Assembly (NCBI GenBank): GCA_017354415.1
Contig: JAFMQY010000012.1
Coordinates: 1 to 40,059 of the forward strand
Direction: 5' to 3'
From: Nocardioides sp.
GTDB taxonomy: Bacteria; Actinomycetota; Actinomycetes; Propionibacteriales; Nocardioidaceae
DNA: 40,059 nucleotides
Of this stretch, positions 8,921-18,270 are shown one piece after another. A program made the translations under genes and the position numbers. Below the pieces are notes generated by a model. The model made no database searches. It was not told the origin of the DNA and saw only the letters and a list, made by a program, of their open reading frames with translations. Position 1 is the first letter of the stretch, and the number at the start of each line of letters is the position of its first letter.

Positions 8921-9385
8921 TCAGTCGGGGATCGGGAGAGGGCGCCCCGGCACCGGGGAGGTGACCACGATCGACGACACGGTCTGGCCGTGCACGAGGA
9001 AGCGGTCCAGCAGCTCCTCCAGCCCGGCCACGGACGGCGCGTGCACCTTGATCAGGAAGCAGTCCTCGCCGGTGATCCGGTGGCACTCGCTCACCTGCTC
9101 GAGCGACGTCGCGAGCGCTGCGATGCGGTCCAGCTGACCGGGAGCCGGACGGAGCCGGACGAACGCCGCCACCGGGAGGCCGAGCGCCGCCGGATCGACG
9201 GACATCCGGAACCCCGTGATCACCCCGGCGCGTCGCAGCCGCTGCACGCGCTCACTCACGGCCGGCGCCGACAGACCGACACGGCGGCCGAGCTCCGACA
9301 TCGACAGCCGGGGATCGGCATGGAGCTCGCGCAGCAGGCGGCGGTTGGTCTCGTCGAGCTGTTCGTGTAGTTGCAGGTCAGACAT
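8921..9385 (-). CDS. Lrp/AsnC family transcriptional regulator
   Basis: A 154-residue protein with an N-terminal helix-turn-helix (LDETNRRLLRELHADPRLSMSELGRRVGLSAPAVSERVQRL, in part) and a C-terminal RAM/AsnC effector domain (VAAFVRLRP, HRITGEDCFLIKVHAPSVAGLEELLD). Lrp proteins form octamers that respond to amino acids. It is divergent from an EamA exporter across 88 bases, so it probably senses an amino acid and controls its export. The frame opens at 9418; the ATG at 9385 has GAAGG about 9 bases upstream and matches usual family starts. Confidence 0.92.
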   Translation of the reverse strand: MSDLQLHEQLDETNRRLLRELHADPRLSMSELGRRVGLSAPAVSERVQRLRRAGVITGFRMSVDPAALGLPVAAFVRLRPAPGQLDRIAALATSLEQVSECHRITGEDCFLIKVHAPSVAGLEELLDRFLVHGQTVSSIVVTSPVPGRPLPIPD

Positions 9386-9413
9386 CAGGTGCACCTTCGA
9401 TTCCCAAGCAGAA

Positions 9414-9443
9414 CTCATACATCTCCTGCAATCAACCCTTCAA
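9414..9443 (-). promoter_or_regulatory. Candidate promoter for the Lrp-type regulator
   Basis: On the minus strand TTGAAG (9443-9438) and TATGAG (9419-9414) are 18 bases apart, in the relatively AT-rich divergent region. Lrp autoregulation and control of the exporter would act here. No convincing palindrome was found. Confidence 0.35.
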
Positions 9444-9473
9444 GCGGTCGATTCCGCCTTGGAGCATGGAGAC

Positions 9474-10358
9474 GTGACAACAACCGTCCCAGAGCGTCGC
9501 CCCACACCCACCGCCGGCACCGTGGCCGGGCCCTCCGCGATCGGCGCGGTGGTCCTCGCCGCCGGCTTCCACTATCTCGGCCCCTCCTTCGCGGTGCTGC
9601 TGTTCGCCCATGTCCCGGCCCTGGGTGTGGCCTGGCTCCGGCTCGCGTCGGCGGCGGCCGTGCTGGCCCTGTGGCGCCGCCCCTGGAGGGTCCTGCGGCG
9701 CGCCACGCCCGGTGAACGGCGCACCATGCTGGCGCTCGGGATGGTCCTGGCGGGCATGAACGCCGCCTTCTACCTCGCTCTCGACCGCGCCCCGTTGGCG
9801 ACGGTCGCGAGCATCGAGTTCCTCGGGGTCGTCGCGCTCGCGGCGTACGGCGTCCGCAGCCGCCGCAACCTCACCGCGCTCGGCCTGTCGTGCGCGGGCG
9901 TCGTCCTGTTGACCGAGGTCCGGATCGACGGCAGCGGCGCCGGACTGGCCTGGGCGGCGGTCAACTGCCTCGGGTTCGTCCTCTACGTCGTGCTCGGCCA
10001 CCGCATCGCCGGAGAGGGCGGGGTCGACCGGCTCTCCGTCGCGGTCGTCGTCGCGGCGCTCGCGGCGACACCGAACGGCGTGGTCCAGGCGGCCCCGGCG
10101 TTCACCCACCCGGCCTGGCTGGGATGGGGGATCGGGGTCGGCGTGTGCTCCACCGTCATCCCGTACGTCGCCGACCAGTGGGCGATGGCCCGGCTGCCGC
10201 GCGCCAGCTACGCCCTGATGCTGGCGCTGCTGCCGGTCACCGCCACCCTGTGCGGGCTGCTGATCCTCGGGCAGGTGCCGGCCCGCCAGGAGCTCGTCGG
10301 CATCGCCCTGGTCGGCGCGGCCGTCGCCCTGCACCGTCCGCGCGACGTGCGGTCGTGA
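9474..10358 (+). CDS. EamA (DMT) family metabolite exporter
   Basis: A 294-residue membrane protein with about ten predicted helices in two EamA repeats: GAVVLAAGFHYLGPSFAVLLFAHVP opening the first, and GLAWAAVNCLGFVLYVVLG opening the second (both quoted in part). It resembles RhtA/YdcZ-like amino acid or threonine/homoserine exporters. The divergent Lrp-type regulator supports amino acid export; the substrate is unknown. The GTG at 9474 has TTGGAG nine bases upstream. The frame extends upstream through the regulator gene but that part is antisense. Confidence 0.88.
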   Translation: MTTTVPERRPTPTAGTVAGPSAIGAVVLAAGFHYLGPSFAVLLFAHVPALGVAWLRLASAAAVLALWRRPWRVLRRATPGERRTMLALGMVLAGMNAAFYLALDRAPLATVASIEFLGVVALAAYGVRSRRNLTALGLSCAGVVLLTEVRIDGSGAGLAWAAVNCLGFVLYVVLGHRIAGEGGVDRLSVAVVVAALAATPNGVVQAAPAFTHPAWLGWGIGVGVCSTVIPYVADQWAMARLPRASYALMLALLPVTATLCGLLILGQVPARQELVGIALVGAAVALHRPRDVRS

Positions 10359-10361
10359 TGC

Positions 10362-10377
10362 GCGACGAGCGCGTCGC
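10362..10377. terminator. Small hairpin between convergent genes
   Basis: GCGACG-AGCG-CGTCGC is a perfect 6-bp stem with a 4-base loop in the 22-base gap between the exporter and the convergent serine hydrolase. It has no U-tract, but could end transcription from both sides. Confidence 0.4.
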
Positions 10378-10380
10378 CGG

Positions 10381-11733
10381 TCAGGCGTCGAGGTGCTCGC
10401 CGAAGGCGATCGGCTCGCGGGTGAAGAGGTACGTCGCCCAGTTGAGCTTGGTGACGGTGCCATCCGCCGCCCGGGTCACCCGGAGCAGCTCGCCCCGCTC
10501 ACGCCCCGATACCGTGCGGTACACGCCGTCGGCGACACGCTCGAAGACCGACGGCGGCATCTTCGCCGCGGCCGGCACGTCGATCCGCGCCTCCAGCTTC
10601 CCCTTGGCCACCGAGAAAACGAACGGGTGGCCCTCCGAGAACCACTGGCCCAGGATCGGCCGGTACTCCTCGGGCAGCTCGGTGCCGGGACGCCACGGCT
10701 CGTCCTCGACCGGGTCGTGCTCGACCACGTGGTCGCCGAGCTCCATGGCGAGGGCGTCGGGGGCGGGCGTGACCGTCGCGTTCATCAGCACGATGCCGCC
10801 GGTCCCGGACTCACGATGCGTGAAGACCCCGGTGATGTGGCCGGGCATGCCGCCGGTGTGGCCGACCCAGGTGCGGCCGGCCGGCGACCGCATCAGGAAG
10901 AACCCCAGGCCCATGGCGCCGGTCCAGAGCTGGGTGTTGAGCAGGATCTGCGGCTGGCACATCTCCTCCATCGTGTCGGCCGACAGGAGCTCGGCAGGCG
11001 GGCCGGCCACGAAGGCCGACCACCGCGCGAGGTCGCCGGCGGTGCTGGCGAGCCCGCCGCAGGGAACCATCGCCTTGAGATCCATGACCGGCTCGAGCCG
11101 CGGGACGTCGTCGTACGGCGCCACGTAGTAGCCGGTCGCGCGCGGCCCGTCGTCGAAGCCGACCGTCGTACGCCGCATCTCGAGCGGCTCCAGCAGGCGA
11201 ACCCGCAAGGACTCCGCCCAGGCGCGGCCGTCGAGCTCCTCGACCAGCTGCCCGAGCATCGCGTAGACGACGTTGGAGTAGTGCCAGCGTTCGTGGGGCC
11301 GCCCGACCCGCTCCACGTCGTCGAAGTCTCGGCGCAGCTCCTTGGCGTCCGGCTGCTCGAGCGTCTCCCAGACGTCGCCCAAGGGCTCTCGGGCCATGCC
11401 GGAGATGTGCGCGAGGCACTGGCGGATGGTGAGCGGATGGGAGACCTCGGACACGTGGTCGCCGAGCAGGTCGTCGAGCGTCAGCCGGCCCTCGTCGCGC
11501 AGCTGCATCACCATCACCGCGGTGAAGGTCTTGGTGTTGGAGGCGATCAGGAACTGGTCGTCGGCCGCGGGCGCCCGGTCGCCGGTGATGTCAGCGACGC
11601 CGATGCCCTCGCCCCAGGCCAGCCCACCACCTCGGCAGACGGCCGCGTAGAGGCCCGGCACTCGGCCCTCGCGCTGCTTGTCGAGGGAGATCCGGTGGAG
11701 GTTGCGGACGGTGGAGTCCCGGAGCGTTGCCAT
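10381..11733 (-). CDS. Serine hydrolase, class C beta-lactamase/penicillin-binding family
   Basis: A 450-residue serine hydrolase. The nucleophile motif is S65-N-T-K68 (LIASNTKTFTAVMV), the second motif is HYSNVVYAMLGQLV near residue 150, and VGHTGGMPGH supplies the third KTG-like element as HTG. A lipocalin-like or DUF3471-type C-terminal domain of about 100 residues follows. There is no signal peptide or lipobox, so the protein is probably cytoplasmic and more likely an esterase or D-amino acid peptidase than a secreted beta-lactamase. The ATG lies six bases after a TAGCGT -10 hexamer. Confidence 0.9.
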   Translation of the reverse strand: MATLRDSTVRNLHRISLDKQREGRVPGLYAAVCRGGGLAWGEGIGVADITGDRAPAADDQFLIASNTKTFTAVMVMQLRDEGRLTLDDLLGDHVSEVSHPLTIRQCLAHISGMAREPLGDVWETLEQPDAKELRRDFDDVERVGRPHERWHYSNVVYAMLGQLVEELDGRAWAESLRVRLLEPLEMRRTTVGFDDGPRATGYYVAPYDDVPRLEPVMDLKAMVPCGGLASTAGDLARWSAFVAGPPAELLSADTMEEMCQPQILLNTQLWTGAMGLGFFLMRSPAGRTWVGHTGGMPGHITGVFTHRESGTGGIVLMNATVTPAPDALAMELGDHVVEHDPVEDEPWRPGTELPEEYRPILGQWFSEGHPFVFSVAKGKLEARIDVPAAAKMPPSVFERVADGVYRTVSGRERGELLRVTRAADGTVTKLNWATYLFTREPIAFGEHLDA

Positions 11734-11739
11734 GGGGCG

Positions 11740-11745
11740 ACGCTA
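11740..11745 (-). promoter_or_regulatory. -10 hexamer for leaderless serine hydrolase mRNA
   Basis: TAGCGT on the minus strand, six bases before the ATG at 11733. Confidence 0.55.
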
Positions 11746-11753
11746 CCCGTCCG

Positions 11754-12230
11754 TCATTCGTCGAGGTGCAGCCGCTTGCGACGGGCGATCCAGCGGTCGT
11801 TGATGCCGTGGAGCTCGTCGAGGAGGAACCGCATGAACTCTCGGGACACCTCCAGGCGGTGATGGGCCGGGTCATCCGGGGGGAGGTCCTCGATGCCGCG
11901 CCCGAGTGCGGCGATCATGGGCGCGTAGATGTTGTCCGCCTGCAGGAGCGTGTCGTGCCACGCCTCGTCGTCCACCACGAAGATGTCGCGGCGAGAACCG
12001 CGCTCGCGCTCGCGGCGGACCATGCCGACGCCGTCGAGATACCTGACCGCGCCCGAGACGGCGGCCGGGCTGACACCCAGGGCCTCGCCGATCTCGGCTG
12101 CGGTCATCCGGCCGTCCTCGTCGACCAGGACGGCCGCGAAGATCCGCGACGGAAGGCGGGCCATGCCCGCGGAGGTGAGCGCTCCGCCGAGCCGCTCGAC
12201 GAAGGCCGCCCGCTGTTCGGGGGTCGACAT
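11754..12230 (-). CDS. GbsR/MarR-type winged-helix repressor
   Basis: A 158-residue regulator. The winged helix is visible in LPSRIFAAVLVDEDGRMTAAEIGEALGVSPAAVSGAVRYLDGVGMVRRERERGSRRDIFVVDDE (read in segments), followed by a helical dimerisation half ending in FMRFLLDELHGINDRW. Proteins of this type often sit divergent from ABC exporters and repress them until a drug or peptide ligand binds. Here it faces two ATPase-permease modules across 56 bases containing a perfect palindrome. The start is ATG at 12230, seven bases after a TATATT -10; a further in-frame ATG is at 12239. Confidence 0.87.
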   Translation of the reverse strand: MSTPEQRAAFVERLGGALTSAGMARLPSRIFAAVLVDEDGRMTAAEIGEALGVSPAAVSGAVRYLDGVGMVRRERERGSRRDIFVVDDEAWHDTLLQADNIYAPMIAALGRGIEDLPPDDPAHHRLEVSREFMRFLLDELHGINDRWIARRKRLHLDE

Positions 12231-12237
12231 AGGCCCC

Positions 12238-12243
12238 AATATA
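12238..12243 (-). promoter_or_regulatory. -10 hexamer of the MarR-type regulator
   Basis: TATATT on the minus strand, seven bases before ATG 12230. It sits 7 bases from the palindrome at 12250-12267, so the regulator bound there would block its own promoter. Confidence 0.6.
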
Positions 12244-12249
12244 TAACGA

Positions 12250-12267
12250 TTTCAGAAACTACTGAAA
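12250..12267. promoter_or_regulatory. Perfect palindromic operator between regulator and exporter operon
   Basis: TTTCAG-AAACTA-CTGAAA is a perfect inverted repeat with 6-bp arms and a 6-bp centre, in an AT-rich patch that stands out from its high-GC surroundings. It is placed where one bound dimer could repress both divergent transcripts. Confidence 0.65.
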
Positions 12268-12286
12268 CTTATGTAGCGTGTGAGCC

Positions 12287-13216
12287 GTGAACGACGCGAT
12301 CATCGAGATCCGGGAACTCACCAAGACGTTCGGCGCGACCCGGGCGTTGGACGGGTTCGACCTGTCCGTCGCAGAAGGGGAGGTGCACGGCTTCCTGGGC
12401 CCGAACGGAGCAGGCAAGTCGACCACCATCCGGGTCCTGCTCGGTCTCCTGCGCAAGGATGCGGGGGAGGTGAGACTGCTGGGCGGCGACCCGTGGTCCC
12501 ATGCGCCGGAGCTCCACCGGCGACTCGCCTACGTGCCGGGTGAGGTGAACCTGTGGCCCAACCTCACCGGCGGCCAGGTCATCGACATCCTGGGTCGGCT
12601 GCGGGGCGGCCTCGACGAGAAGCGCCGCCAGGAGCTGATCGCGCGCTTCGAGCTCGACCCCACGAAGAAGGGACGCAGCTACTCCAAGGGCAACCGGCAG
12701 AAGGTCGCCCTGGTCGCCGCGCTCGCGGCGGACGTCGATCTGCTGCTGCTCGACGAGCCGACGTCCGGGCTCGACCCGATCATGGACTCGGTCTTCCGTG
12801 AGTACGTCGAGCGGTTCCGGGACCAGGGCGGAACGGTGCTGCTCTCGAGCCACATCCTGGCCGAGGTCGAGCGCCTGTGTGACCGCGTCAGCATCATCCG
12901 GGCCGGGCGCCGTGTGGAGTCGGGCAGCCTCGCGGAACTCCGCCATCTGACCCGCACCTCGGTGGTGGCCGAGCTGGCGCGCCCCCCGGCGGGGCTGGCG
13001 GAGATCTCGGGCGTGCACGACCTCGACGTGGAGGGCACCCGGGTCGCGTTCGAGGTGGACACGCCGCGGCTCGACGCCGCGGTCGGCGTGCTGCACCGGG
13101 CCGGCATCCGCACCATGACCGCCACCCCTCCCACTCTCGAGGAGCTGTTCCTGCGTCATTACGGCGACGACCTCTCGGCCGGTGAGGGAAGTCCCGAGAC
13201 GGAGGAGACCGCATGA
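12287..13216 (+). CDS. ABC exporter ATPase, first module
   Basis: A 309-residue ATPase of the ABC-2 exporter (DrrA-like) type. Walker A is [13 protein letters not shown], the signature is [15 protein letters not shown] (a KGN variant of SGGQ), Walker B is [13 protein letters not shown], and the switch is [15 protein letters not shown]-terminal domain of about 90 residues ends in [14 protein letters not shown], typical of antibiotic exporters. It starts with GTG. Its stop overlaps the permease start (ATGA at 13213). It is closely similar to the second ATPase at 14816. Confidence 0.95.
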   Translation: MNDAIIEIRELTKTFGATRALDGFDLSVAEGEVHGFLGPNGAGKSTTIRVLLGLLRKDAGEVRLLGGDPWSHAPELHRRLAYVPGEVNLWPNLTGGQVIDILGRLRGGLDEKRRQELIARFELDPTKKGRSYSKGNRQKVALVAALAADVDLLLLDEPTSGLDPIMDSVFREYVERFRDQGGTVLLSSHILAEVERLCDRVSIIRAGRRVESGSLAELRHLTRTSVVAELARPPAGLAEISGVHDLDVEGTRVAFEVDTPRLDAAVGVLHRAGIRTMTATPPTLEELFLRHYGDDLSAGEGSPETEETA

Positions 13217-14784
13217 CCGGGGTCGGCACGTACTTCTGGACGTTTCTGCGCCGCGACCGGTGGATGTACGTGTGGTGGACACTGGGACTGACCGTCCTGT
13301 ACTACAGCCAGGCCGTGAGCGTGGACGGGCTCTACACCACCCGGGCGGAGTTCGACCGGGCCGCTGCCACCATGGAGCAGAACACCGCCTTCATCGCCAT
13401 GGCCGGGCCACCACGTGCCCTCAACACCATAGGGGGTCAGGTGATGTGGCAGGCGTCGGCGTTCGGCGCGGTGCTCGTGGGGCTGATGAGCATGTTCCTG
13501 GTCGGCCGACACACCCGGGCAGAGGAGGAGAGCGGACGGGACGAGCTGCTCCGGGCAGCGCCCGTCGCGCGCCGGGCATCGCTCACCGCGGCCCTCCTCA
13601 ACGCGCTGCTGGCCAACGCGTTGATCGGAGCGCTGGTGGCCCTGAGCCTGGCCGCGTTCCCCCTCCCTGCTGCGGACTCGCTGGCGGTCGGCGTCGGGCT
13701 GGCTCTGTGCGGTTGGGTGTTCAGCGCCACCGCTCTGGTCGCCGCGCAGCTCACGTCATCGACGCGCGGCATGTACGGCCTCGCCGGCACCGTGATCGGC
13801 GCCGCGTACGCCCTGCGGGCGATCGGTGACGTCGGCAACCCCGCACTGTCGTGGTTGTCCCCGATCGGCTGGTACCAGGGGATGCATCCCTTCTCGGGTG
13901 TGCGCTGGTGGCCGGCCCTGCTGCTGGTGGCCGGTGCCGGGGCTGCCGCGGCTGCGGCGTACCTGCTCTTCGCCCGGCGTGACTTCGGTGCCGGACTGTG
14001 GGCGGCACGTCCGGGCCCGGCACGGGCGACTCCGCGTCTGGGCACGTCGTTCGGCCTGGCCTGGCACCTGCAGCGCGGCAGCATCCTGGGGTGGACGGCC
14101 GGGCTGGCGGTGCTCGGCATCGCCTACGGGTCGATCGGGGACGACGTCGGCAGCGTGATGGGCGACTCCCAGACCGGCCACGACGTCCTCGTGCAAGGCG
14201 GCGGTGACCTGGTGGACGGGTTCTACGCGGTCGCGCTCGTGACGCTCGCCCTGATCGCCACCGGCTTCGCGATCTCCTCGGCGCTTCAGCCGCGGGGGGA
14301 GGAGGACGTCGGACGAGTCGAGCCGCTGCTCGCGACGCCGCTCGCGAGGCGCAGCTTCCTGCTCGCCCAGGTGGCCACCACCGTGCTCGGGACGGTGCTC
14401 GTGCTGCTGGGGGCGGGGGTCGGGCTCGGGGCCGGGTACTCGCTGGTGACCGGGGACGCCGGACGGCTCCTGCCGTTCACGCTGGGCGCCCTGGGCTACC
14501 TGGCGACTCTGGCCGTCCCGGCCGGGGCCGCCCGCCTGCTGTACGGCGTGGCACCGCGCTGGGCACGGCTGTCGTGGCTCGTGCTGCTCCTGGGCTTCGT
14601 GGTCCTGTTCTTCGGGCCGCTGTTCCGGCTGCCGGACTGGGTCCAGGCGCTGTCGCCGTACCACCACCTCGCCCTGGTCCCGGCCGAGCCGTTCCACTGG
14701 GCGCCGTTCCTCGCCCTGCTCGTGGTGGGGGCCGGGCTGAGCGTCGCCGGTCAGATCGGTTTCGCCCGGCGCGACCTGCGGTGA
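13213..14784 (+). CDS. ABC exporter permease, first module (polyketide-antibiotic exporter type)
   Basis: A 523-residue permease with about twelve hydrophobic segments in two halves, in the style of the 'exporter of polyketide antibiotics' (TnrB3) family. An [20 protein letters not shown] loop follows the second segment in the first half, and a matching [20 protein letters not shown] loop occurs in the second half, showing an internal duplication. It works with the upstream ATPase at the cytoplasmic membrane. The substrate is unknown. It starts in the ATPase stop. Confidence 0.92.
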   Translation: MTGVGTYFWTFLRRDRWMYVWWTLGLTVLYYSQAVSVDGLYTTRAEFDRAAATMEQNTAFIAMAGPPRALNTIGGQVMWQASAFGAVLVGLMSMFLVGRHTRAEEESGRDELLRAAPVARRASLTAALLNALLANALIGALVALSLAAFPLPAADSLAVGVGLALCGWVFSATALVAAQLTSSTRGMYGLAGTVIGAAYALRAIGDVGNPALSWLSPIGWYQGMHPFSGVRWWPALLLVAGAGAAAAAAYLLFARRDFGAGLWAARPGPARATPRLGTSFGLAWHLQRGSILGWTAGLAVLGIAYGSIGDDVGSVMGDSQTGHDVLVQGGGDLVDGFYAVALVTLALIATGFAISSALQPRGEEDVGRVEPLLATPLARRSFLLAQVATTVLGTVLVLLGAGVGLGAGYSLVTGDAGRLLPFTLGALGYLATLAVPAGAARLLYGVAPRWARLSWLVLLLGFVVLFFGPLFRLPDWVQALSPYHHLALVPAEPFHWAPFLALLVVGAGLSVAGQIGFARRDLR

Positions 14785-14815
14785 GGCCGTACGACTGCGG
14801 AGGAGGATGGACCGC

Positions 14816-15754
14816 GTGAGCGAACGCGTCATCGAGACCAGCGGCCTGAAGAAGTCCTTCGGCCCCACCCAGGCGCTTGACGGGCTCGACCTGTCGGTCA
14901 CCGAGGGGGAGGTGCACGGGTTCCTCGGCCCCAACGGGGCGGGCAAGTCGACCACCATCCGGATCCTGCTCGGGCTGATCCGGAAGGACGCGGGGGAGGC
15001 CCGCTTGTTCGGCGGCGACCCCTGGGCCGAGGCCGCATCCCTGCACCGTCGGCTGGCCTACGTCCCCGGAGACGTCAGCCTGTGGCCCAACCTCAGCGGC
15101 GGCGAGGTGATCGACATGCTGCTGCGGATGCGCGACGCGCCGGTCGACCACCCGCGCCGTGCGGAGATGCTCGAGCGGTTCGAGCTGGACCCCACCAAGA
15201 AGGGCCGGGCCTACTCCAAGGGCAACCGGCAGAAGGTCGCTCTCGTGGCCGCCTTGGCGGCACCGGCCGACCTGCTGGTCCTGGACGAGCCCACCTCCGG
15301 GCTCGACCCGCTGATGGAGCAGGTCTTCGCCGAGTGCGTGGCCGAGGTACGTGCCGAGGGCACCACCATCCTCCTGTCGAGCCACATCCTGAGCGAGGTC
15401 GAGCGGCTCGCCGACCGGGTCACGATCATCCGTGAGGGCCGGGTGGTCGAGACCGGGAGCCTCGACGAGATGCGACACCTGCACCGCTCGCGGGTCCGGG
15501 CCGAGGTGGTCGGCGAGGTGCCCGACCTCTCGGGCGTCGCGGGGGTCCACGACCTCTCGGCCGATGGCTCGACCGTCACGCTCACGGTCGAGCCGGAGGG
15601 GCTGCCCGCGGTGCTGACCGCGCTCACCGGAGCCGGCGTCACCGCGCTCACCAGCACCCCGCCGACCCTCGAGGAGCTGTTCCTGGACGCGTACCGGCGC
15701 ACCGACCTCCAGCCTCAGGACTCCCACACCCAGGACCAGGGCGCGGCGCGATGA
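14816..15754 (+). CDS. ABC exporter ATPase, second module
   Basis: A 312-residue paralogue of the ATPase at 12287, with the same order of motifs: [53 protein letters not shown], and [14 protein letters not shown]. The signature again has KGN in place of SGG. The ATG at 14807 directly abuts GGAGG (14802-14806), too close to be used; GTG at 14816 is nine bases from it and is preferred. The stop overlaps the second permease start. Confidence 0.94.
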   Translation: MSERVIETSGLKKSFGPTQALDGLDLSVTEGEVHGFLGPNGAGKSTTIRILLGLIRKDAGEARLFGGDPWAEAASLHRRLAYVPGDVSLWPNLSGGEVIDMLLRMRDAPVDHPRRAEMLERFELDPTKKGRAYSKGNRQKVALVAALAAPADLLVLDEPTSGLDPLMEQVFAECVAEVRAEGTTILLSSHILSEVERLADRVTIIREGRVVETGSLDEMRHLHRSRVRAEVVGEVPDLSGVAGVHDLSADGSTVTLTVEPEGLPAVLTALTGAGVTALTSTPPTLEELFLDAYRRTDLQPQDSHTQDQGAAR

Positions 15755-17319
15755 CCGGCCTGGGCCGCCTCACCCGCTTCTCCCTGCGGCGGAGCCGGAT
15801 CCTGATCGGCGCCTGGACCGCGGTGCTGACGCTCTTCGTGTACACGTCGGCGGCCGCGACCGACTCCCTCTACAAGACACCCGCCGACCAGATCTCGGCC
15901 GCGGAGTCCATCAACACGAGCTCTGCGCTCGTCGCGCTGTACGGACCGATCCTCGACGTGACCAGCCTGGGCGAGCTCGCGATGACCAAGACGACGGTGA
16001 CGTACGCCGTGCTGGTGATGGCGCTGGCGATCGCCCTGGTACGCCGGCACACCCGCGTCGAGGAGGAGTCGGGGCGCGCCGAGCTGATCGGCGGACTCGC
16101 CGTCGACCCCCGCGCGCCGCTGGTGAGCGCCGTACTCGTGGGTGCCCTCACCTCGCTTCTGATCGCGGTGCTGGCAGCGGTCGCCGACATCGCCGGCGGA
16201 CTGCCGGTGGCCGGATCCGTGTGGTTCGCCGGCTCCTGGCTCGGAGTGGGGCTCGTCGGCACGGGCGTCGGCGCGCTGTGCGCCCAGCTCTCGCCCAACG
16301 CCCGCACGTGCGGAGCCGTGGCCGCCGGGGTCGTCGCCGTGCTCTACGCCATGCGGGCACTGGGCGACACCACCTCCGCCCACTGGCTGAGCTGGCTGTC
16401 GCCATTCGGCTGGTCCACGCAGCTGCGGGCCTGGTCCGACCCGCGCGGCTGGGTGCTGCTGCTCGACCTACTTCTCGCGGTGGCACTGTCCGCGGTGGCA
16501 CTGGGGCTCCGAGCCCGCCGCGACCTCGGCGCCGGCCTGTTCCCCGAGCGCCCGGGTCCTGCCGTCGGTTCGCCGCGGCTCGCCGACGCCCTCGCTCTCA
16601 ACCTCAAGGTGCACGCCACCAGCCTCGTGGTCTGGACCGTCGCGTGCGCCGTGCTCGGTGCCCTGATGGCGGCGATCGTGCCCAGCATCGGCTCGATCCT
16701 CGACTCCGCCGGCACCCGCGACCTGATGGAGCGGATCGGGGGCGTCGGGGCCCTCCAGGAGACGCTGGTCGCCGCCCTCGTCTCGGTCGCCGCGATCATC
16801 GTGTCTTGTTTCGCGGCGTCCGTGGTCGGACACGGTGGCGGCGAGGAGAACGACGGCCGGACCGAGGAGGTGCTCGCCACCGCGACCGAGCGCTCCACGA
16901 CGTTCCTCGCGGTGGCCCTCCTCGCACTGGGCGGCGTCGCGTGGCTGCTGGTGGTGACCGGTGCGGCGATGGCGGTCGGCGCCGTCGGCGCCGCGGTGTC
17001 GGCCGGCCAGGTGCTGGCCGCCGCGCTGGTGCAGATCCCCGCGGTGTGGGTCGTGGCGGCTCTGGCCCTCCTCGCGCTGTCCTGGCACAGCCGCTGGGCG
17101 GTCGCCGGCTGGGGGCTCATCGTCGCGTTCTTCCTGGTGGGTCCGCTGGCCGAGCTCCTCCAGCTGCCGGGCTGGGTGGCCGGTCTGTCGCCGTACTCCC
17201 ACGTGCCGAAGGTGCCGGCCGACCCCGTCTCGGTCGGGCCGTTGCTCGGACTCACGGCCGCGGCCGCGGTCGTGGTAGCCACGGCCTGGTGGCGTTACCG
17301 GGAGCGTGACATCGGCTAG
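15751..17319 (+). CDS. ABC exporter permease, second module
   Basis: A 522-residue permease with about twelve hydrophobic segments, homologous to the permease at 13213 ([21 protein letters not shown] and [23 protein letters not shown] mark the two halves). The start overlaps the second ATPase stop (ATGA at 15751). Whether the two modules act separately or as a mixed complex cannot be told. Its TAG stop is itself part of the -10 hexamer of the next gene. Confidence 0.92.
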   Translation: MTGLGRLTRFSLRRSRILIGAWTAVLTLFVYTSAAATDSLYKTPADQISAAESINTSSALVALYGPILDVTSLGELAMTKTTVTYAVLVMALAIALVRRHTRVEEESGRAELIGGLAVDPRAPLVSAVLVGALTSLLIAVLAAVADIAGGLPVAGSVWFAGSWLGVGLVGTGVGALCAQLSPNARTCGAVAAGVVAVLYAMRALGDTTSAHWLSWLSPFGWSTQLRAWSDPRGWVLLLDLLLAVALSAVALGLRARRDLGAGLFPERPGPAVGSPRLADALALNLKVHATSLVVWTVACAVLGALMAAIVPSIGSILDSAGTRDLMERIGGVGALQETLVAALVSVAAIIVSCFAASVVGHGGGEENDGRTEEVLATATERSTTFLAVALLALGGVAWLLVVTGAAMAVGAVGAAVSAGQVLAAALVQIPAVWVVAALALLALSWHSRWAVAGWGLIVAFFLVGPLAELLQLPGWVAGLSPYSHVPKVPADPVSVGPLLGLTAAAAVVVATAWWRYRERDIG

Positions 17320-17322
17320 CGT
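17317..17322 (+). promoter_or_regulatory. -10 hexamer of phosphotransferase gene, overlapping the permease stop
   Basis: TAGCGT begins with the permease stop codon and stands seven bases before ATG 17330. Confidence 0.6.
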
Positions 17323-17329
17323 CCCCACC

Positions 17330-18229
17330 ATGTGGGAGCCCGATCCCGCCTGGCATCCGGTGACCGGTGGCACCGGGACGTCGACCGTCGGGGTCTGGCG
17401 GACCGAGCGCGACGGTCAGGCCCTGGTCGTGAAGCGCCTCGCCGTGCCCACGCCGTACGACCCCCCGGAGTACGCCGAGCGCCACCACTTCGCCTACTGG
17501 CGCCGCGAGGCGGACGTGGCGATCAGCGGTGTCGTCGACGCGACGCCGGGACTCCGGACGGCACCCCTGGACGTGGCCGAGGACGACGAGGGGATCACCC
17601 TGACCCGGGAGTGGGTCGAGGACGCGGCTCTCAACGGGCTGTACGTCGCACACGCCCTGGGCCGCTTCGCCGGCGTCGACCTCGGACGCCGGAAGTGGCT
17701 GGCAGTCGGCCAGCTGCGTGACCGGCTGAGCCGGGTCGAGCGGCGCGGCGGCTGGCCGACCCTGGCCCGGACGACGATCGCCGACGCGGCGGACCGGCTC
17801 TGGTCCCGGCGCGAGACGCTGTTGCGCGAGCTGGACGCGCTGCCCCAGGTGGCGCAGCACGGTGACCCGGCCGCCCAGAACCTGCCCGGACGGTCGGGTG
17901 ACGACGTGGTCGCCATCGACTGGGGAACGCTCGGGGTCGGCCCGGTGGGGGCTGACCTCGGGCTGTTCCTGCAGAACGCGCGCGAGGACGCCGAGCCCCT
18001 GCTCGACGCCTACCTGATGGGGCTGCCGGACGGGCTGGCCACGCCCGAGGAGGCGGCGCTCGGGATGCGGGTCAGCGCGGCGTACACGGCTCTGTCGCGC
18101 GCCGAGTGGGCGCTGGCCAGGGTCGCCGGGGGAGAGGGCGCGCTGGCCGGCAAGTACCGCCACCCCGCCGTGGCGCCGTACCTGCGCACGCTGCAACGGC
18201 AGTTCCCGCTGGTGGAGGCTCTCCTGTAA
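17330..18229 (+). CDS. Phosphotransferase (APH/choline kinase-like)
   Basis: A 299-residue kinase-fold protein. The catalytic loop is QHGDPAAQN (the HGDxxxxN Brenner motif) and the metal-binding segment is VVAIDWGTLGVGPVGADL. The N-lobe has a recognisable VVKRLAVP lysine strand. The family phosphorylates small molecules such as aminoglycosides, macrolides or sugars; the substrate is not evident. The frame opens at 17306 but the -10 hexamer at 17317 favours the ATG at 17330. Proximity to exporters might suggest a resistance role, but it has its own promoter. Confidence 0.85.
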   Translation: MWEPDPAWHPVTGGTGTSTVGVWRTERDGQALVVKRLAVPTPYDPPEYAERHHFAYWRREADVAISGVVDATPGLRTAPLDVAEDDEGITLTREWVEDAALNGLYVAHALGRFAGVDLGRRKWLAVGQLRDRLSRVERRGGWPTLARTTIADAADRLWSRRETLLRELDALPQVAQHGDPAAQNLPGRSGDDVVAIDWGTLGVGPVGADLGLFLQNAREDAEPLLDAYLMGLPDGLATPEEAALGMRVSAAYTALSRAEWALARVAGGEGALAGKYRHPAVAPYLRTLQRQFPLVEALL

Positions 18230-18247
18230 CGGCCTGCCTGTCACGCC

Positions 18248-18270
18248 GGGTCCGGCCGAGCAGCCGGCCC
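18248..18270. terminator. Bulged GC hairpin between convergent genes
   Basis: GGGTCCGGC-CGAGCA-GCCGGCCC forms a stem with one bulge in the 40-base gap between the phosphotransferase and the metallopeptidase. It has no U-tract. A bidirectional terminator is plausible. Confidence 0.4.

Noticed and set aside
8043..9137. 364-codon + frame spanning the MDMPI end, acVLRF1 and the Lrp gene
   Set aside because: It overlaps three supported genes in other frames and reads as Arg/Gly/Pro low-complexity sequence.
10381..18229. Antibiotic biosynthetic cluster around the exporters, serine hydrolase and phosphotransferase
   Set aside because: There are no biosynthetic enzymes such as PKS, NRPS or terpene synthases nearby; exporters and kinases alone do not make a cluster.
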